Below, one piece after another: positions 35,098-45,600 of a DNA stretch of 64,000 nt. The stretch is taken from the NCBI RefSeq assembly GCF_000416985.1, contig NZ_ATDL01000022.1, positions 1 to 64,000 of the forward strand. The letters are read 5' to 3'. The notes below the pieces were generated by a model. The model saw nothing but the letters and a program-made list of their open reading frames with translations, was not told the origin of the DNA and did not search any database. Positions within the stretch are counted from its first letter, which is position 1. Each line of letters opens with the position of its first letter. The DNA comes from Sphingobacterium paucimobilis HER1398. GTDB taxonomy: Bacteria; Bacteroidota; Bacteroidia; Sphingobacteriales; Sphingobacteriaceae. A program made the position numbers and the translations under genes.

Positions 35098-36486
35098 TTA
35101 TACTAACTCTTCTTCATACAAATACGCTCCTGATGATCGAAGATCAGCACGTAATTCATTCACATCAACATCACCTGGCGTCACTCCATGACGAACAGCC
35201 AACTTAGCAGCCCTACCAGCAGCTTCGCCCATTGCCATACAAGGAGCCATTACACGTATAGCAGACATAGCCTCATGAGTAGTAGAAATAGAGCGTCCGG
35301 CGACTAACAAATTCTTAACACCAAGTGGTACTAATGAACGATAAGGAATATCATAACTATCACCACACCAAGTCAAGGTACAACCGCCACCTTCTGGGTG
35401 ATGAATATCCAAAGGATAACTAGCAACCGCCACAGCATCCTCAAAACGCTTACAAGACAGTATATCATCAGCAGTCATCACATACTCACCAACAATTCTT
35501 CTCGTCTCACGAATACCCAAAAAAGGAGCCATTTTAGTGAAATATGATCTCTCAAAACCCGGAACATACTCCGTCAAATAGCGTTGAATTTCTTCAACTT
35601 GTTTTCGTCCTTCTACCTCGCCATGTGTCAAGCTCTCAGGATTTGTTCCATCCACCCCATTAATACGAGACATATTAACCCAAACCTCACCTTCACGCAA
35701 ACCTGTAATTAAGATAGTTCGCTCTACAGGCAATGCGTATCCATTACCTCTTGCTTTCTCCATCAACGAACGCAAACCAACAACTATAAACTGATTATTC
35801 TGTCCAAAATACTCCGCAGGAATAAAATCGGTCAAATAAGTCCGAGGCTCCTCTGCAATAGACATTCTTAACTTCTCCGTATCCACCCCCGACATACAGA
35901 ACATCAAAGTTGGAGGCTGTACCCCACCTACATCATTACCTTGCTCACACGGAACTCCTGCCTTAAATGCAATATCAGCATCCCCAGTACAGTCAATAAC
36001 AGTTTTAGCTAAAATAATTTCACGTCCAGACTTACTTTCAATAATAACCCCTTTCAATTCATCATTATCCATCACAACACCAGCCGCAAACACATACAAA
36101 AGAACCTTCACACCCGCCTCTTGCAAGACCTCTAGCCCTACATTTTTGACTGCTTCTGGCTCGACCAAAGTTAAGCTCATGTGCAATGGACATGGACGGT
36201 GTTCCGAAGCCGCACCAACAGCCTTAAGTTGATCTATAAACTTTTGTGGCAAACCCTTAATAATCTGATTTCCCTTTTGTCCTAAAAAACCCAAAACCGG
36301 CAAACCGATTGTCATATTACCACCGACAAAGCTTCTATTATCGATTAACGCAACTTTCAATCCATCAGACGCAGCAGCCTCAGCTGCAATAATCCCAGCA
36401 GGCCCACCACCTACAACTAAAATATCTACTTCCATACGCACTGGAGTCTCTCTCGCTGGCTCTTGAATCGTTTTAATTTGGCTCAT
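35098..36486 (-). CDS. FAD-dependent oxidoreductase (PF12831-type)
   Basis: 462 aa. The FAD Rossmann motif is DILVVGGGPAGIIAAEAAAS; AKTVIDCTGDADIAFKAGVP and the C-terminal NLLVAGRSISTTHEAMSAIR are family hallmarks. These enzymes are common in Bacteroidota carbohydrate clusters, and their substrates are mostly unproven. No signal peptide, so cytoplasmic. It sits between the MFS importer and the EEP hydrolase. Confidence 0.85.
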   Translation of the reverse strand: MSQIKTIQEPARETPVRMEVDILVVGGGPAGIIAAEAAASDGLKVALIDNRSFVGGNMTIGLPVLGFLGQKGNQIIKGLPQKFIDQLKAVGAASEHRPCPLHMSLTLVEPEAVKNVGLEVLQEAGVKVLLYVFAAGVVMDNDELKGVIIESKSGREIILAKTVIDCTGDADIAFKAGVPCEQGNDVGGVQPPTLMFCMSGVDTEKLRMSIAEEPRTYLTDFIPAEYFGQNNQFIVVGLRSLMEKARGNGYALPVERTILITGLREGEVWVNMSRINGVDGTNPESLTHGEVEGRKQVEEIQRYLTEYVPGFERSYFTKMAPFLGIRETRRIVGEYVMTADDILSCKRFEDAVAVASYPLDIHHPEGGGCTLTWCGDSYDIPYRSLVPLGVKNLLVAGRSISTTHEAMSAIRVMAPCMAMGEAAGRAAKLAVRHGVTPGDVDVNELRADLRSSGAYLYEEELV

Positions 36487-36528
36487 AGCTTAAATTGTTT
36501 TAACTGTATAATTCTTTTATTTAAAATC

Positions 36529-37791
36529 TTAGACTACTTTCTGAGGAACTTTCTCTCGTTTCACCATTCCCCATAAAATCAATACTGCAATTGGATGCAT
36601 AAATGCCATCACAATAAATATATTCGCAGAGCCAAGCGTCCCCATCATCTGGCCTACGAAATAATTAAATATAACTGCTCCCAAAGCACCAAAACCACCT
36701 GCAATTCCTAAAACTGAAGCAACATTCTTAACCGGAAATGCTTCCGCAATAACAACGCTCAATGTAAACAACCAACTTAGACATGCTACTGCTACTAAAG
36801 CGAAAATCAAAATTGTAACGAACGGATTAGAGACATAATTCGTAAGACAACACAAAGGAGCCAGCACCGCAACAACAGAAAGCATGATTTTGCGCGCTAA
36901 CAAAGGCTCTTTGCCTTTTCTAACCATTTTATCTGACCAAGCCGCAGTACCAATCGCCCCTAGATCAGCCACCAAAAATGGGATCCAACCAAACATCCCT
37001 ATCTGTGCCAAAGACAAACCAGATTCTTCCTGCAAATAGCCTGGCAACCAAAACAGACAAAAATACCAAACCGGATCACTCACAAAACGAATCAATATAA
37101 TCCCCCACAATGATTTAGTAGTCCACAGTCTTCCCCAAGAAAATTTTTCGTCCGACTTAACCCCCACCAACACATTATCCGCTTCCACCTCCTTGACAAT
37201 CTCAGCTGGCGGTTCTATATATATCAAAAACCACAACAGAGCGATCACCAAGCCAATAACACCAGCAATTATAAATACCGTATGAAAATCATACTTCATT
37301 GCCAACCAAGCAACCATTGGAGGCGCTATAATCGCACCGATAGAACTCCCTGCAACGCAGAGACTATTAGCCGTAGCCCTCATTTTCCCAGAGAACCAAA
37401 TCGTCACCACCCTGATCTGCGCAGGAAAATTAGTCGGCTCAGCAGCACCTAACATGCCTCGGAAAAACAAAAATGAACCAAAGGTTCTAGAAAGCCCTCC
37501 GCCAAAACAAGCCAATGACCAACCTATTATCCCCCCCAACATTATTTTCCGTTCACCAAATCTATCCACCAACCAACCTGACACCGGATACATCAACGCA
37601 TAGAACAACGTAAACACATTCAACACCATTGCAAAACCATCATCCCCTAAATTATACTCCTCTTTCAACATCGGCTTTAGAATAGACACAATCTGCCTAT
37701 CATAATAATTGAAAACAATCGCTAAAAAAATAACGGATATAATAAACCAACGACGTTTAGTTGGCTTCATGCTTATTACGAATCTGGACAT
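36529..37791 (-). CDS. MFS transporter, ACS (hexuronate/organic anion) type
   Basis: 420 aa with 12 predicted TM helices. NYYDRQIVSILKPMLKEEYN in TM1, VSGWLVDRFGERKIMLGG between TM2 and TM3, and PTNFPAQIRVVTIWF are the marks of the anion:cation symporter subfamily (ExuT/GudP type). It probably imports the organic acid or phosphorylated product made outside. It is intact, unlike the transporter at 33542. Confidence 0.87.
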   Translation of the reverse strand: MSRFVISMKPTKRRWFIISVIFLAIVFNYYDRQIVSILKPMLKEEYNLGDDGFAMVLNVFTLFYALMYPVSGWLVDRFGERKIMLGGIIGWSLACFGGGLSRTFGSFLFFRGMLGAAEPTNFPAQIRVVTIWFSGKMRATANSLCVAGSSIGAIIAPPMVAWLAMKYDFHTVFIIAGVIGLVIALLWFLIYIEPPAEIVKEVEADNVLVGVKSDEKFSWGRLWTTKSLWGIILIRFVSDPVWYFCLFWLPGYLQEESGLSLAQIGMFGWIPFLVADLGAIGTAAWSDKMVRKGKEPLLARKIMLSVVAVLAPLCCLTNYVSNPFVTILIFALVAVACLSWLFTLSVVIAEAFPVKNVASVLGIAGGFGALGAVIFNYFVGQMMGTLGSANIFIVMAFMHPIAVLILWGMVKREKVPQKVV

Positions 37792-37882
37792 AACTTAAAA
37801 TAGGTTGTCTATTAGTTTATTGAAATCAAATATAAACAATAAAACGCACTTATTAAAGAGAATTAAATATAATTAAAGATAA

Positions 37883-38953
37883 TTAAAACATATCGAATGT
37901 AAACTCACTATCATTATCCGTTTCATATATAACCTCAGTTGCTGATTTAGGCACAAAAGTCTTCACATGAACCTTATTATTAGGTATATCAAACGTCATA
38001 GTACGCATCAATCCCCCACCTCCATTTCTATCACTATCACCATACGGAGCATCTCTTCTCGATTGATAGTCACTCAAAACAGATTTAATCTTATTTCCTT
38101 TATAAAGATCAACGCGAAACGACTCACCAGAAATATGACCTCCGAGCATCAAAAACACATTATTATAATCCTTAACAAAATTATAAATAGACTTACCCTG
38201 CGGCATGAAGTTCGGCTTTTCTTTACCTACATAATCGACATTTGGCAATGTTGCACTCTCACTACCTTCTGTCCTTCTCAACAAAGAATGACTAACAATA
38301 ATTGCCTTTCTGTCCTTATACTTCTTTAGTAATTTGCCCGTCCATTTGAACACCTCATCTTCCAAATCCTCATTTTTTTCCAGCTTAGTAGTTTTCTCAT
38401 TGTAACCAATAAAAACCACTATAAAATCCTGTCCACTAGCCGAGAACAGCGAGTAATGATTCTCACTTGTCTGCTGATCTTTGAACGCACCTCCATAATA
38501 AGACTTGCCCTTAAAATGGTTCAATCCAAAATAACGAGGATAGCCATCCTTCATCGCACCTGGAGTCCCCATCGGCGATGTATCATGATTTCCGACAGCC
38601 ACCCCGTAAGGAATTCCTTCAGGATAGCCTTCTATCGGTTTTTCTAATTGATGCATCACACTAGCAGCCCGCTCCCATTCCTTCATTTTATCCTCTCCAT
38701 GGTCAACCACATCCCCAAGATGGACCACATAAGCTATATTATTTGACTTAGCATTTCCAATTATCCAATCAATTTGACGTTGAAACATATCCATTGTCCC
38801 ATTATGTTTTAGAGCAGTGTAGTATTGTGTATCTGGCAATACTGCAATCGTAAAAACACCTGGAGATTCTTGTGCAAAAGCACGAATCAGAAAGAAGAAC
38901 ACCGAGAGTGTTGCAAAAAATAACTTTTTCATTTTTTTTATATTTTCATTCAT
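37883..38953 (-). CDS. exported calcineurin-like phosphoesterase
   Basis: 356 aa with a signal peptide (MKKLFFATLSVFFFLIRAFA). The metal ligands are in VLPDTQYY, LGDVVDHG, VGNHDTS, VSHSLLRR and LGGHISGE. It is a short single-domain form. It is the first gene of the cluster, divergent from deoR with 126 bp between them, which is the likely control point of the whole operon run. Confidence 0.87.
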   Translation of the reverse strand: MNENIKKMKKLFFATLSVFFFLIRAFAQESPGVFTIAVLPDTQYYTALKHNGTMDMFQRQIDWIIGNAKSNNIAYVVHLGDVVDHGEDKMKEWERAASVMHQLEKPIEGYPEGIPYGVAVGNHDTSPMGTPGAMKDGYPRYFGLNHFKGKSYYGGAFKDQQTSENHYSLFSASGQDFIVVFIGYNEKTTKLEKNEDLEDEVFKWTGKLLKKYKDRKAIIVSHSLLRRTEGSESATLPNVDYVGKEKPNFMPQGKSIYNFVKDYNNVFLMLGGHISGESFRVDLYKGNKIKSVLSDYQSRRDAPYGDSDRNGGGGLMRTMTFDIPNNKVHVKTFVPKSATEVIYETDNDSEFTFDMF

Positions 38954-39079
38954 TAGGTAACACTATAAAAGTATTTAAATTTAATGTTTTTAAACAAAAA
39001 AAAAGATTATTTTATTATCAACCTCGTAACAATTATATCATAAAAAATATGTATTTTCGGTTATATTAATCAGTTAAAC

Positions 39080-39847
39080 ATGAAGAATATCACAGATAGA
39101 CATGAATATATTTTAAAAAAAATTAAAGAGAACAATAAAGTTACTATACAAGAGTTGAGTGACGAAATGAATGTCTCTAGTGTCACAATCCGTAAAGATC
39201 TTAAATTACTAGAAGAAAAAAATCTACTTTTCAGAACCAAAGGTGGCGCGTCCAACAACAATCCTTATGCTGGCGACCGTCCCATCCTTGTCAAAGAATA
39301 CATCAATTCTGATGAAAAAAGTAAAATTGGAAAAAAAGCAGTAGAAATGATTCAAGACAATGATTCCATTTTAATAGGCTCAGGCACTACAGCTTATGCT
39401 GTTGCCCGTCATTTGGAATCTACCGAACGAATCACTGTCATAACACCCGCATTAAAAGTTGCTTTAGAATTATGCAACAAACCTAATATCGAAGTCTTAC
39501 AACTTGGCGGGCTGATCAGACCCAACTCATCATCTGTAGCTGGACAATATGCCATGCGCATATTAGATGAAGTATCCTGCGGTATTTTATTCTTAGGTGT
39601 TGATGGGATTGACCTTGACTTTGGAATTACTATAAGCAATATCACCGAAGCAACATTAAATCAAAAAATGCTGACCACCTCTCAAAAGGTCATCATACTA
39701 GCAGACAGTACAAAGTTTGGACGTCGAGGACTAGGAAAAGTATGCAATATAGAAGACATAGACTGTGTAATAACTGATAAAAATACATCCAGAAAATACA
39801 TCAAAGCACTTGAAGATGCTGGAATAAAAGTAGAAATAGCAGACTAA
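39080..39847 (+). CDS. DeoR/GlpR-family transcriptional regulator
   Basis: 255 aa. The N-terminal winged HTH is KVTIQELSDEMNVSSVTIRK with LFRTKGGA. The C-terminal DeoRC sensor domain has SILIGSGTTAYAVARHLEST and LFLGVDGIDLDFGITISNIT, the sugar-phosphate pocket. It is divergent from the phosphoesterase/kinase cluster. By family it would repress it until a phosphorylated sugar or polyol accumulates. Confidence 0.9.
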   Translation: MKNITDRHEYILKKIKENNKVTIQELSDEMNVSSVTIRKDLKLLEEKNLLFRTKGGASNNNPYAGDRPILVKEYINSDEKSKIGKKAVEMIQDNDSILIGSGTTAYAVARHLESTERITVITPALKVALELCNKPNIEVLQLGGLIRPNSSSVAGQYAMRILDEVSCGILFLGVDGIDLDFGITISNITEATLNQKMLTTSQKVIILADSTKFGRRGLGKVCNIEDIDCVITDKNTSRKYIKALEDAGIKVEIAD

Positions 39848-39860
39848 ATCTCTATAAGTA

Positions 39861-39893
39861 AAAAAAACTCACTTCAAGAAGTGAGTTTTTTTT
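39861..39893. terminator. bidirectional intrinsic terminator
   Basis: AAAAAACTCACTTC and GAAGTGAGTTTTTTTT form an 8-bp GC-containing stem with A/T tracts on both sides and an AA loop. It lies between the convergent deoR (+) and DUF5689 (-) genes. Confidence 0.88.
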
Positions 39894-39910
39894 ACTATTC
39901 CGCTTTCGCT

Positions 39911-41173
39911 TTACTTTTGATAGATATTAAAGTAATCAACTCCCAACCTTCCTCCAGCTGTACTTTCTAAATACACTCTAAAACGTACAATCCCTGTTAT
40001 ATCAACATCTACTGGCAATTCTAAATAACGTTTATTATCCGTAATCTTCACCTCAGACCCTACCATTTTCCAAGTATTCCCGTTATCTTGAGAATACTCT
40101 AGACGGGCAACGATTGGGAGTTTAGCGGCAGTTGCATCAGTAGCTGTAGCAGGATACAAATACACATGAACCTTACTTGCGCCATAATACAAGTTTTTGT
40201 TCAACTCAATATACGATCCAGCCCCACCAGTCATCATTGCACCAACCCTATCTCCTGCCGAACCTCCATTTGTATGAACAAAACTTCCCGAAGTCAAAGT
40301 ATAAGCCCCTTTGAATTTCCAAGGCAATTTGGATGTCGGAAATATCGTTTCAAAGTTCAAATTAGTAGAACTACCTATTCTATCTGTAAAATCCTCAGGA
40401 AAACCCTCATAAGGCAGACCAGGTTTATGCTCCTCCATCTCTAGAGCTTTGACATCATTTATATTTTGAAGCAATAGCTTAGGCTTTCCATCATTACCTT
40501 TAAGCAAAAGAAACACATAATTTGCCAAATTATTCACCTCCTCATTTGCAAATAACGCTTCTTTCAAAACAGGGACATCAATCTCTTCCACCCAGTCCGT
40601 TAGTTTCAAATCAGAACCATACGTCTTCCCTACCTTTGGATCCACTACAAACATCGAGTTGAGTCCTATCAAAGTACTTTCATACTTATCGACATTATTC
40701 ATAATATCAGCAATAGAAGACAATCGAGCACTGACCAATGGCTTTTTACCAGCAGCTATTTTTTGAATCATAGACCCTTTCACGCCACTAACCTCCAATA
40801 TTCCATCTTTCTTTTGCAACTGCAATCCTTCTACCTGTACAGTTATAGAATCCCCATATTGATAGTTTTTCGCCTCGGCTCCGGCCTCCAATACTACTCC
40901 ATTGACGTTTTTACCTTTGTACCCCTGCAACACGATCTTTCCTTGCGGGCTATTACCATTTTCACTATCAGAAACCACCACCCCTGTGATCGAAACAGCC
41001 TGCTTCATCAGATCCTTACTTAGCACCACTGGACTATCTTTATAAATACTCCTCAAATCATACAGCGATAGATTTGGATTCGCCTCACCTGTTACCGGTA
41101 TTTCCGCTTCACACCCAGTTGTTAATAGTATAGCCAAACAAGAAGCCACTAAAAATAAATTCTTTCTTTTCAT
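39911..41173 (-). CDS. DUF5689 surface lipoprotein
   Basis: About 420 aa from MKRKNLFLVASCLAILLTTG with lipobox Cys; the longer reading from 41215 starts at TTG inside the susD end. The DUF5689 OB-like domain (SITGVVVSDSENGNSPQGKI, ALFANEEVNNLANY) is followed by a C-terminal galactose-binding/discoidin-like beta sandwich (LEYSQDNGNTWKMVGSEVKI). It probably supports ligand binding at the SusCD complex. It is the last gene of the operon. Confidence 0.8.
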   Translation of the reverse strand: MKRKNLFLVASCLAILLTTGCEAEIPVTGEANPNLSLYDLRSIYKDSPVVLSKDLMKQAVSITGVVVSDSENGNSPQGKIVLQGYKGKNVNGVVLEAGAEAKNYQYGDSITVQVEGLQLQKKDGILEVSGVKGSMIQKIAAGKKPLVSARLSSIADIMNNVDKYESTLIGLNSMFVVDPKVGKTYGSDLKLTDWVEEIDVPVLKEALFANEEVNNLANYVFLLLKGNDGKPKLLLQNINDVKALEMEEHKPGLPYEGFPEDFTDRIGSSTNLNFETIFPTSKLPWKFKGAYTLTSGSFVHTNGGSAGDRVGAMMTGGAGSYIELNKNLYYGASKVHVYLYPATATDATAAKLPIVARLEYSQDNGNTWKMVGSEVKITDNKRYLELPVDVDITGIVRFRVYLESTAGGRLGVDYFNIYQK

Positions 41174-41190
41174 AACAATTTCTTTATTAA

Positions 41191-42675
41191 TTAAAAGGTA
41201 TGATTCTCCCACCAAATCAATGTTGTTAATAAATCCGGTCCTTGCTTAGCTATAGCATTAGCATAATTTTGAGGGTTTGCAGCCTGTACAGATGATGGAT
41301 AATACAGACGAGTTGGCATTATCTTATCATTCATCAAGCCATTCCCCTTTGGCATCACAGGATAACCCGTACGACGATATTCCGCCCAATTCTGAATATC
41401 CGTAAATATCGTTGCAAGGAATTTTTGATAAATTACCTTTTCCAATTTAGCCTCGTAGCTCAAGTTATTATTCCAAACGACACGTTGATTTGACAAGTAA
41501 GTTGATGCTTCTACCGAAGACTTACCCCACCATGTAACCCTTGCCAACACCCCACTGTCATAATAATTTTTAACCGAACTAGCATTTGTAGGAATCAACT
41601 CCCTCAAGCCGATTTCTGCCTGCATAAGCTGAACCTCCCCATAATTCAATATATTCCCCATCAACGGGCTTGATTTTAAGATTGGATTCATAGTAGACCT
41701 TCCCTCAGGAGTTTGTCCAATAGTATAGCCACTCTCTATCCCTTCATACTCACCATTCGATTTCACCAACCACAAATCAATACAAGGGTCCTCTTTAAAC
41801 AACAAGCTATCCACAAAAACCTTCCCTGCCTTCTGCTGCTTCCACTGTGCATCCGTAAGCGTAACGAATGGCGAAGCGTATGGCGCTACCCCAGTCCAGC
41901 GCAATACTGCCGACTCCTCATTGTTACTGATTATTGGATAATTACTTTTTTCAGAATCTAGTATTTTTTGAATTTTATCCAAAACAAAAGCCGATGTTTC
42001 TTCTTTCTGAGAAGCCCTTAGTAGCAATCTCAAATACAGCGAATTACCGAACTTACGCCAATTAGCGATATTCCCTTTATAGACAGGATCACTTGTCACA
42101 GGAATATTCGATGCAGCAGCTAACATAACATTTGCCGAATCCAATTTATCAAAAAAGTCAAGATAAATACTCTTCTGCGTATCGAATGCAGGAGTATACG
42201 TACCATCCACCCCAGCTTTATTCGAGTTAAAATACGGAATATCCCCGTAAGTATCTGTAATCATGGAATAAACCCAAGTCTGCATAATCAGTGAAATACC
42301 TTTAAAAGCGTTCGCTTTCTTAGGATCAGCCACATAACCTTTATCCGCAGAGTCATACATATCTTTGAAGTTCGTTAATTGCAGGTACCAGCCATTCCAA
42401 GGAGCCTCAGACACACTATTTGCAATATCATAACGAAATATTCTATCCGTTTCGACCAAAGTATTAACCGTCACCTGCATGAGTTCATTCGTCAATCCCC
42501 GCGAACGTGTCATATTATTTTTGACCGTTTCTACAATTGCTCTAGCCATTAAATATTCTGGCAAAGCCTTCTCACTTGAGTTAGGATCTGTATTTAACTC
42601 TTTAAAATCTTTTGTACAAGCTCCCAAAAGTATAACAGCAAGAAAAACAAGTACTATATTTTTTCTCTTATTCAT
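41191..42675 (-). CDS. SusD-like lipoprotein (SusD-like_2 type)
   Basis: 494 aa from MNKRKNIVLVFLAVILLGAC (lipobox Cys20); the longer reading from 42699 overlaps susC and is unlikely. SMITDTYGDIPYFNSNKAGV and YLRLLLRASQKEETS are typical of the SusD-like_2/RagB branch. It is encoded 10 bp after the SusC stop. Confidence 0.9.
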   Translation of the reverse strand: MNKRKNIVLVFLAVILLGACTKDFKELNTDPNSSEKALPEYLMARAIVETVKNNMTRSRGLTNELMQVTVNTLVETDRIFRYDIANSVSEAPWNGWYLQLTNFKDMYDSADKGYVADPKKANAFKGISLIMQTWVYSMITDTYGDIPYFNSNKAGVDGTYTPAFDTQKSIYLDFFDKLDSANVMLAAASNIPVTSDPVYKGNIANWRKFGNSLYLRLLLRASQKEETSAFVLDKIQKILDSEKSNYPIISNNEESAVLRWTGVAPYASPFVTLTDAQWKQQKAGKVFVDSLLFKEDPCIDLWLVKSNGEYEGIESGYTIGQTPEGRSTMNPILKSSPLMGNILNYGEVQLMQAEIGLRELIPTNASSVKNYYDSGVLARVTWWGKSSVEASTYLSNQRVVWNNNLSYEAKLEKVIYQKFLATIFTDIQNWAEYRRTGYPVMPKGNGLMNDKIMPTRLYYPSSVQAANPQNYANAIAKQGPDLLTTLIWWENHTF

Positions 42676-42685
42676 TTCAATCAAA

Positions 42686-45600
42686 TTAAAAAGTAACATT
42701 CAAATTCACACCAAATGTTTTTGTCGACGGGAACTGACCAATTTCAAAACCTCTACTAATTTCAGAACCACTCAGCGTCCCAAACTCCGGATCAAAACCA
42801 GGCCACTTAGACCAGATAAACAGATCACGTCCATATACCCCGATCGCCAGTTTTTGAAGTTTCATTTTTTGAACTAGACTTGTTTTCAAGGTATAATCAA
42901 AACGAACCTCTCTTAATTTAATAAAATCAGTAGTAAACACCGCTCCCTCCACATTCGAAACCCCAAAGTGCTGATCATAATAAGAAGACATGTCATATAC
43001 CGCTACCGTATTAGGGCTATACGTTCCATCTCCATTATCCACTACACCATTTCCGACAATACCGTTCTCACGACCAGGCAATGTAGATTTTGTTTTTCCC
43101 TGAACCGCCATTTTACCTTGAGTCAAAGAATATGCAACACCTCCCATTTGGGCATCAAACAAGAAACCAAATGAAAAACCTTTATACTTAAATTTATTCT
43201 GGATACTCCCTTTTACATCAGCCGTAGTATTTCCCAAATACAACAAATCCTCTGACAATACCGGCAGACCAGCTTCATATATTATATCTCCAGCAGCAGT
43301 TCTTTTATATCCACGTCCATACAGGTCACCCATACCACCACCAACATAGGCCATCACATAACCATTACTACCTGGGCCAGTCTGCAGGATCAAAGACTCC
43401 GTATTCTTCGCTAATGACAATATTTTATTATCATTTTTCGAGAAAGTACCATTAACTGTCCAAGTCAATCCATTTCTTTTTTTAATAGGCGTACCTGTCA
43501 ATGCAATTTCAATCCCTCGGTTACGAACCTCCCCAGCATTCACAACCATACTATTATACCCCGAAGATCGATCAAGTATAGTAGTTAGAATCTGATCCCT
43601 AGTATTCGAATTGTAAACCGTAATATCCAAACCTAAGCGGTTTTTCAACATTTTCAATTCAAAACCTGTCTCATAACTCATTGTAAAGAGAGGCTTAAGA
43701 TGCTCATTACTCAAGCTAACCGGATTATACAAGCCTCCACCAGTATACAATGCGCTCGACAAATAAGGATTAGAAGTTTGGTAAGGATTAGTTCCTCCAC
43801 TTCCTACCCCAGCGACAGAAGCTCTCCACTTCAAATAGTTTATAGAACGAGGCAATCGCACAAGATCAGACAACACCAAACTACCATTAACAGAAGGGTA
43901 GAAGTACGAAACATTCGCTGTACTTGTAGGCGTAGCCAGCAAACTACTCCAATCATTACGGAACGTAAAGTCCAAGAACGCAAAATTCTTATAATCCCCA
44001 GCCACCAATGCATACACACTATTAGTAGCATAGGTCGACTTATAAGGGCTAGCCACTACAGCACTCGCCGCATTAGCAAACGAGAATACCCCAGGATACA
44101 ACAATGAATCTGCAGTCATAGCCACACGACTATAGTTATTTCTAAGCAAAGCCCCACCAACAGAAGCATTAACGTTGATATCCTCCGTCACCTTCGTTTT
44201 GTACTTCAACAATACATCCGTATTGATTTCTCTACTTACCACATTTTGCTGCCTATACATTCCCTTCGGAAAATTGTACGTATCAAATGGTCTTTGTTGA
44301 GTACGCTCATCCGTAGCCTGATCTACCGCAGTCCTAATGGTAAAATCAAGTTGCTTATTAACAATAAAAGTCGCAGCTACATTCCCAGTTAGAGCATTTC
44401 TATCTTGCGTGTTCAACATTTGATACGCAATCAAATAAGGATTATCTCTACCAGTTGATAGCGGCGTATTTTGAAGTACATTTTCGTAGCCATTTTTCCA
44501 ATAATTCTTTAACCAATTGATGTTCCCGTTAGGTTGCCAAAAAATATAACCATACATAATAGTTTGATTGTTATACCCTCCTGAAGGCAAATTATCCGAA
44601 TTTTTATTAGTGTAATCTACCTTAGCACTTATTTTCAAATATTTAGAAGGATTAGAATTTACAGATACCGACACCGTATGTCTATTGTAACCCGTATTCG
44701 GCACAATCCATTTATTCTGCACATTAGTATAAGAGAAACGGGCAGTTGTCTTATCCGTCCCACCATCTACCGAGATACTGTTGGTAGAAGTTTTTGCAGT
44801 TTCAAAAAAGGCATTAAAACCTTCATCCTTATACGGTCTCCACAACGTGCGCTCAGGCCCTCTCCCCTGCAGAACAGGATCATATTGATAATAGTACTGA
44901 CCATCAAACTTAGCACCATAGGCTTTAGAAGTCCCTCCCGTATTAGCCCCATCAGCAGTCGCTCCATAAGAATAATAATCCACCATATCCCCTTGGCCAT
45001 ACTCATATTGTAGATCCGGTACTTTATTTATCTTAGCAATAGAGTTATTACTATTAAATGAAATACCTATCCCCTTATCTTTTTTCTTTCCAGACTTTGT
45101 TGTGATTATTATAGCACCATTGGCACCTCTCGAGCCATACAAAGCTGCTGCACCCGGTCCTTTTAAAATGGTCACATTCTCGATGTCATCAGGATTGATA
45201 TCATCAATATTACTTCCATAATCCACAACAGACTCATCCAAGTAAGCTCCCGATCCGCCCACCTTACGACCTGAACCACCATTAATAATAACCCCATCCA
45301 CTACTATCAATGCGTCATTATTGCCCGTAAGATTACTTTCTCCTCTCAAAATAATAGAGTTAGAACCTGTAGGCCCAGCATTAGATCGCACCAAATTCAA
45401 TCCCGCTACTTTACCAGACAACGCTTCCGTCCAGTTATTCGGCATTGTCTCCGTCAGCTCTTCATTCTTTAATGTAGTAACCGCATAGCCTAATGCCTTT
45501 TGATCGCGTTCGATATTCAATGCCGTCACTACAACCTCATCAATAGCTGTATTTTTGGGTTCCAATATATATACAACATGAGTTGAATCCTTTGAAATAG

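Noticed and set aside
42675..42699. SusD start at 42699 overlapping SusC
   Set aside because: The signal peptide with lipobox begins at the internal Met at 42675, leaving a normal 10-bp gap.
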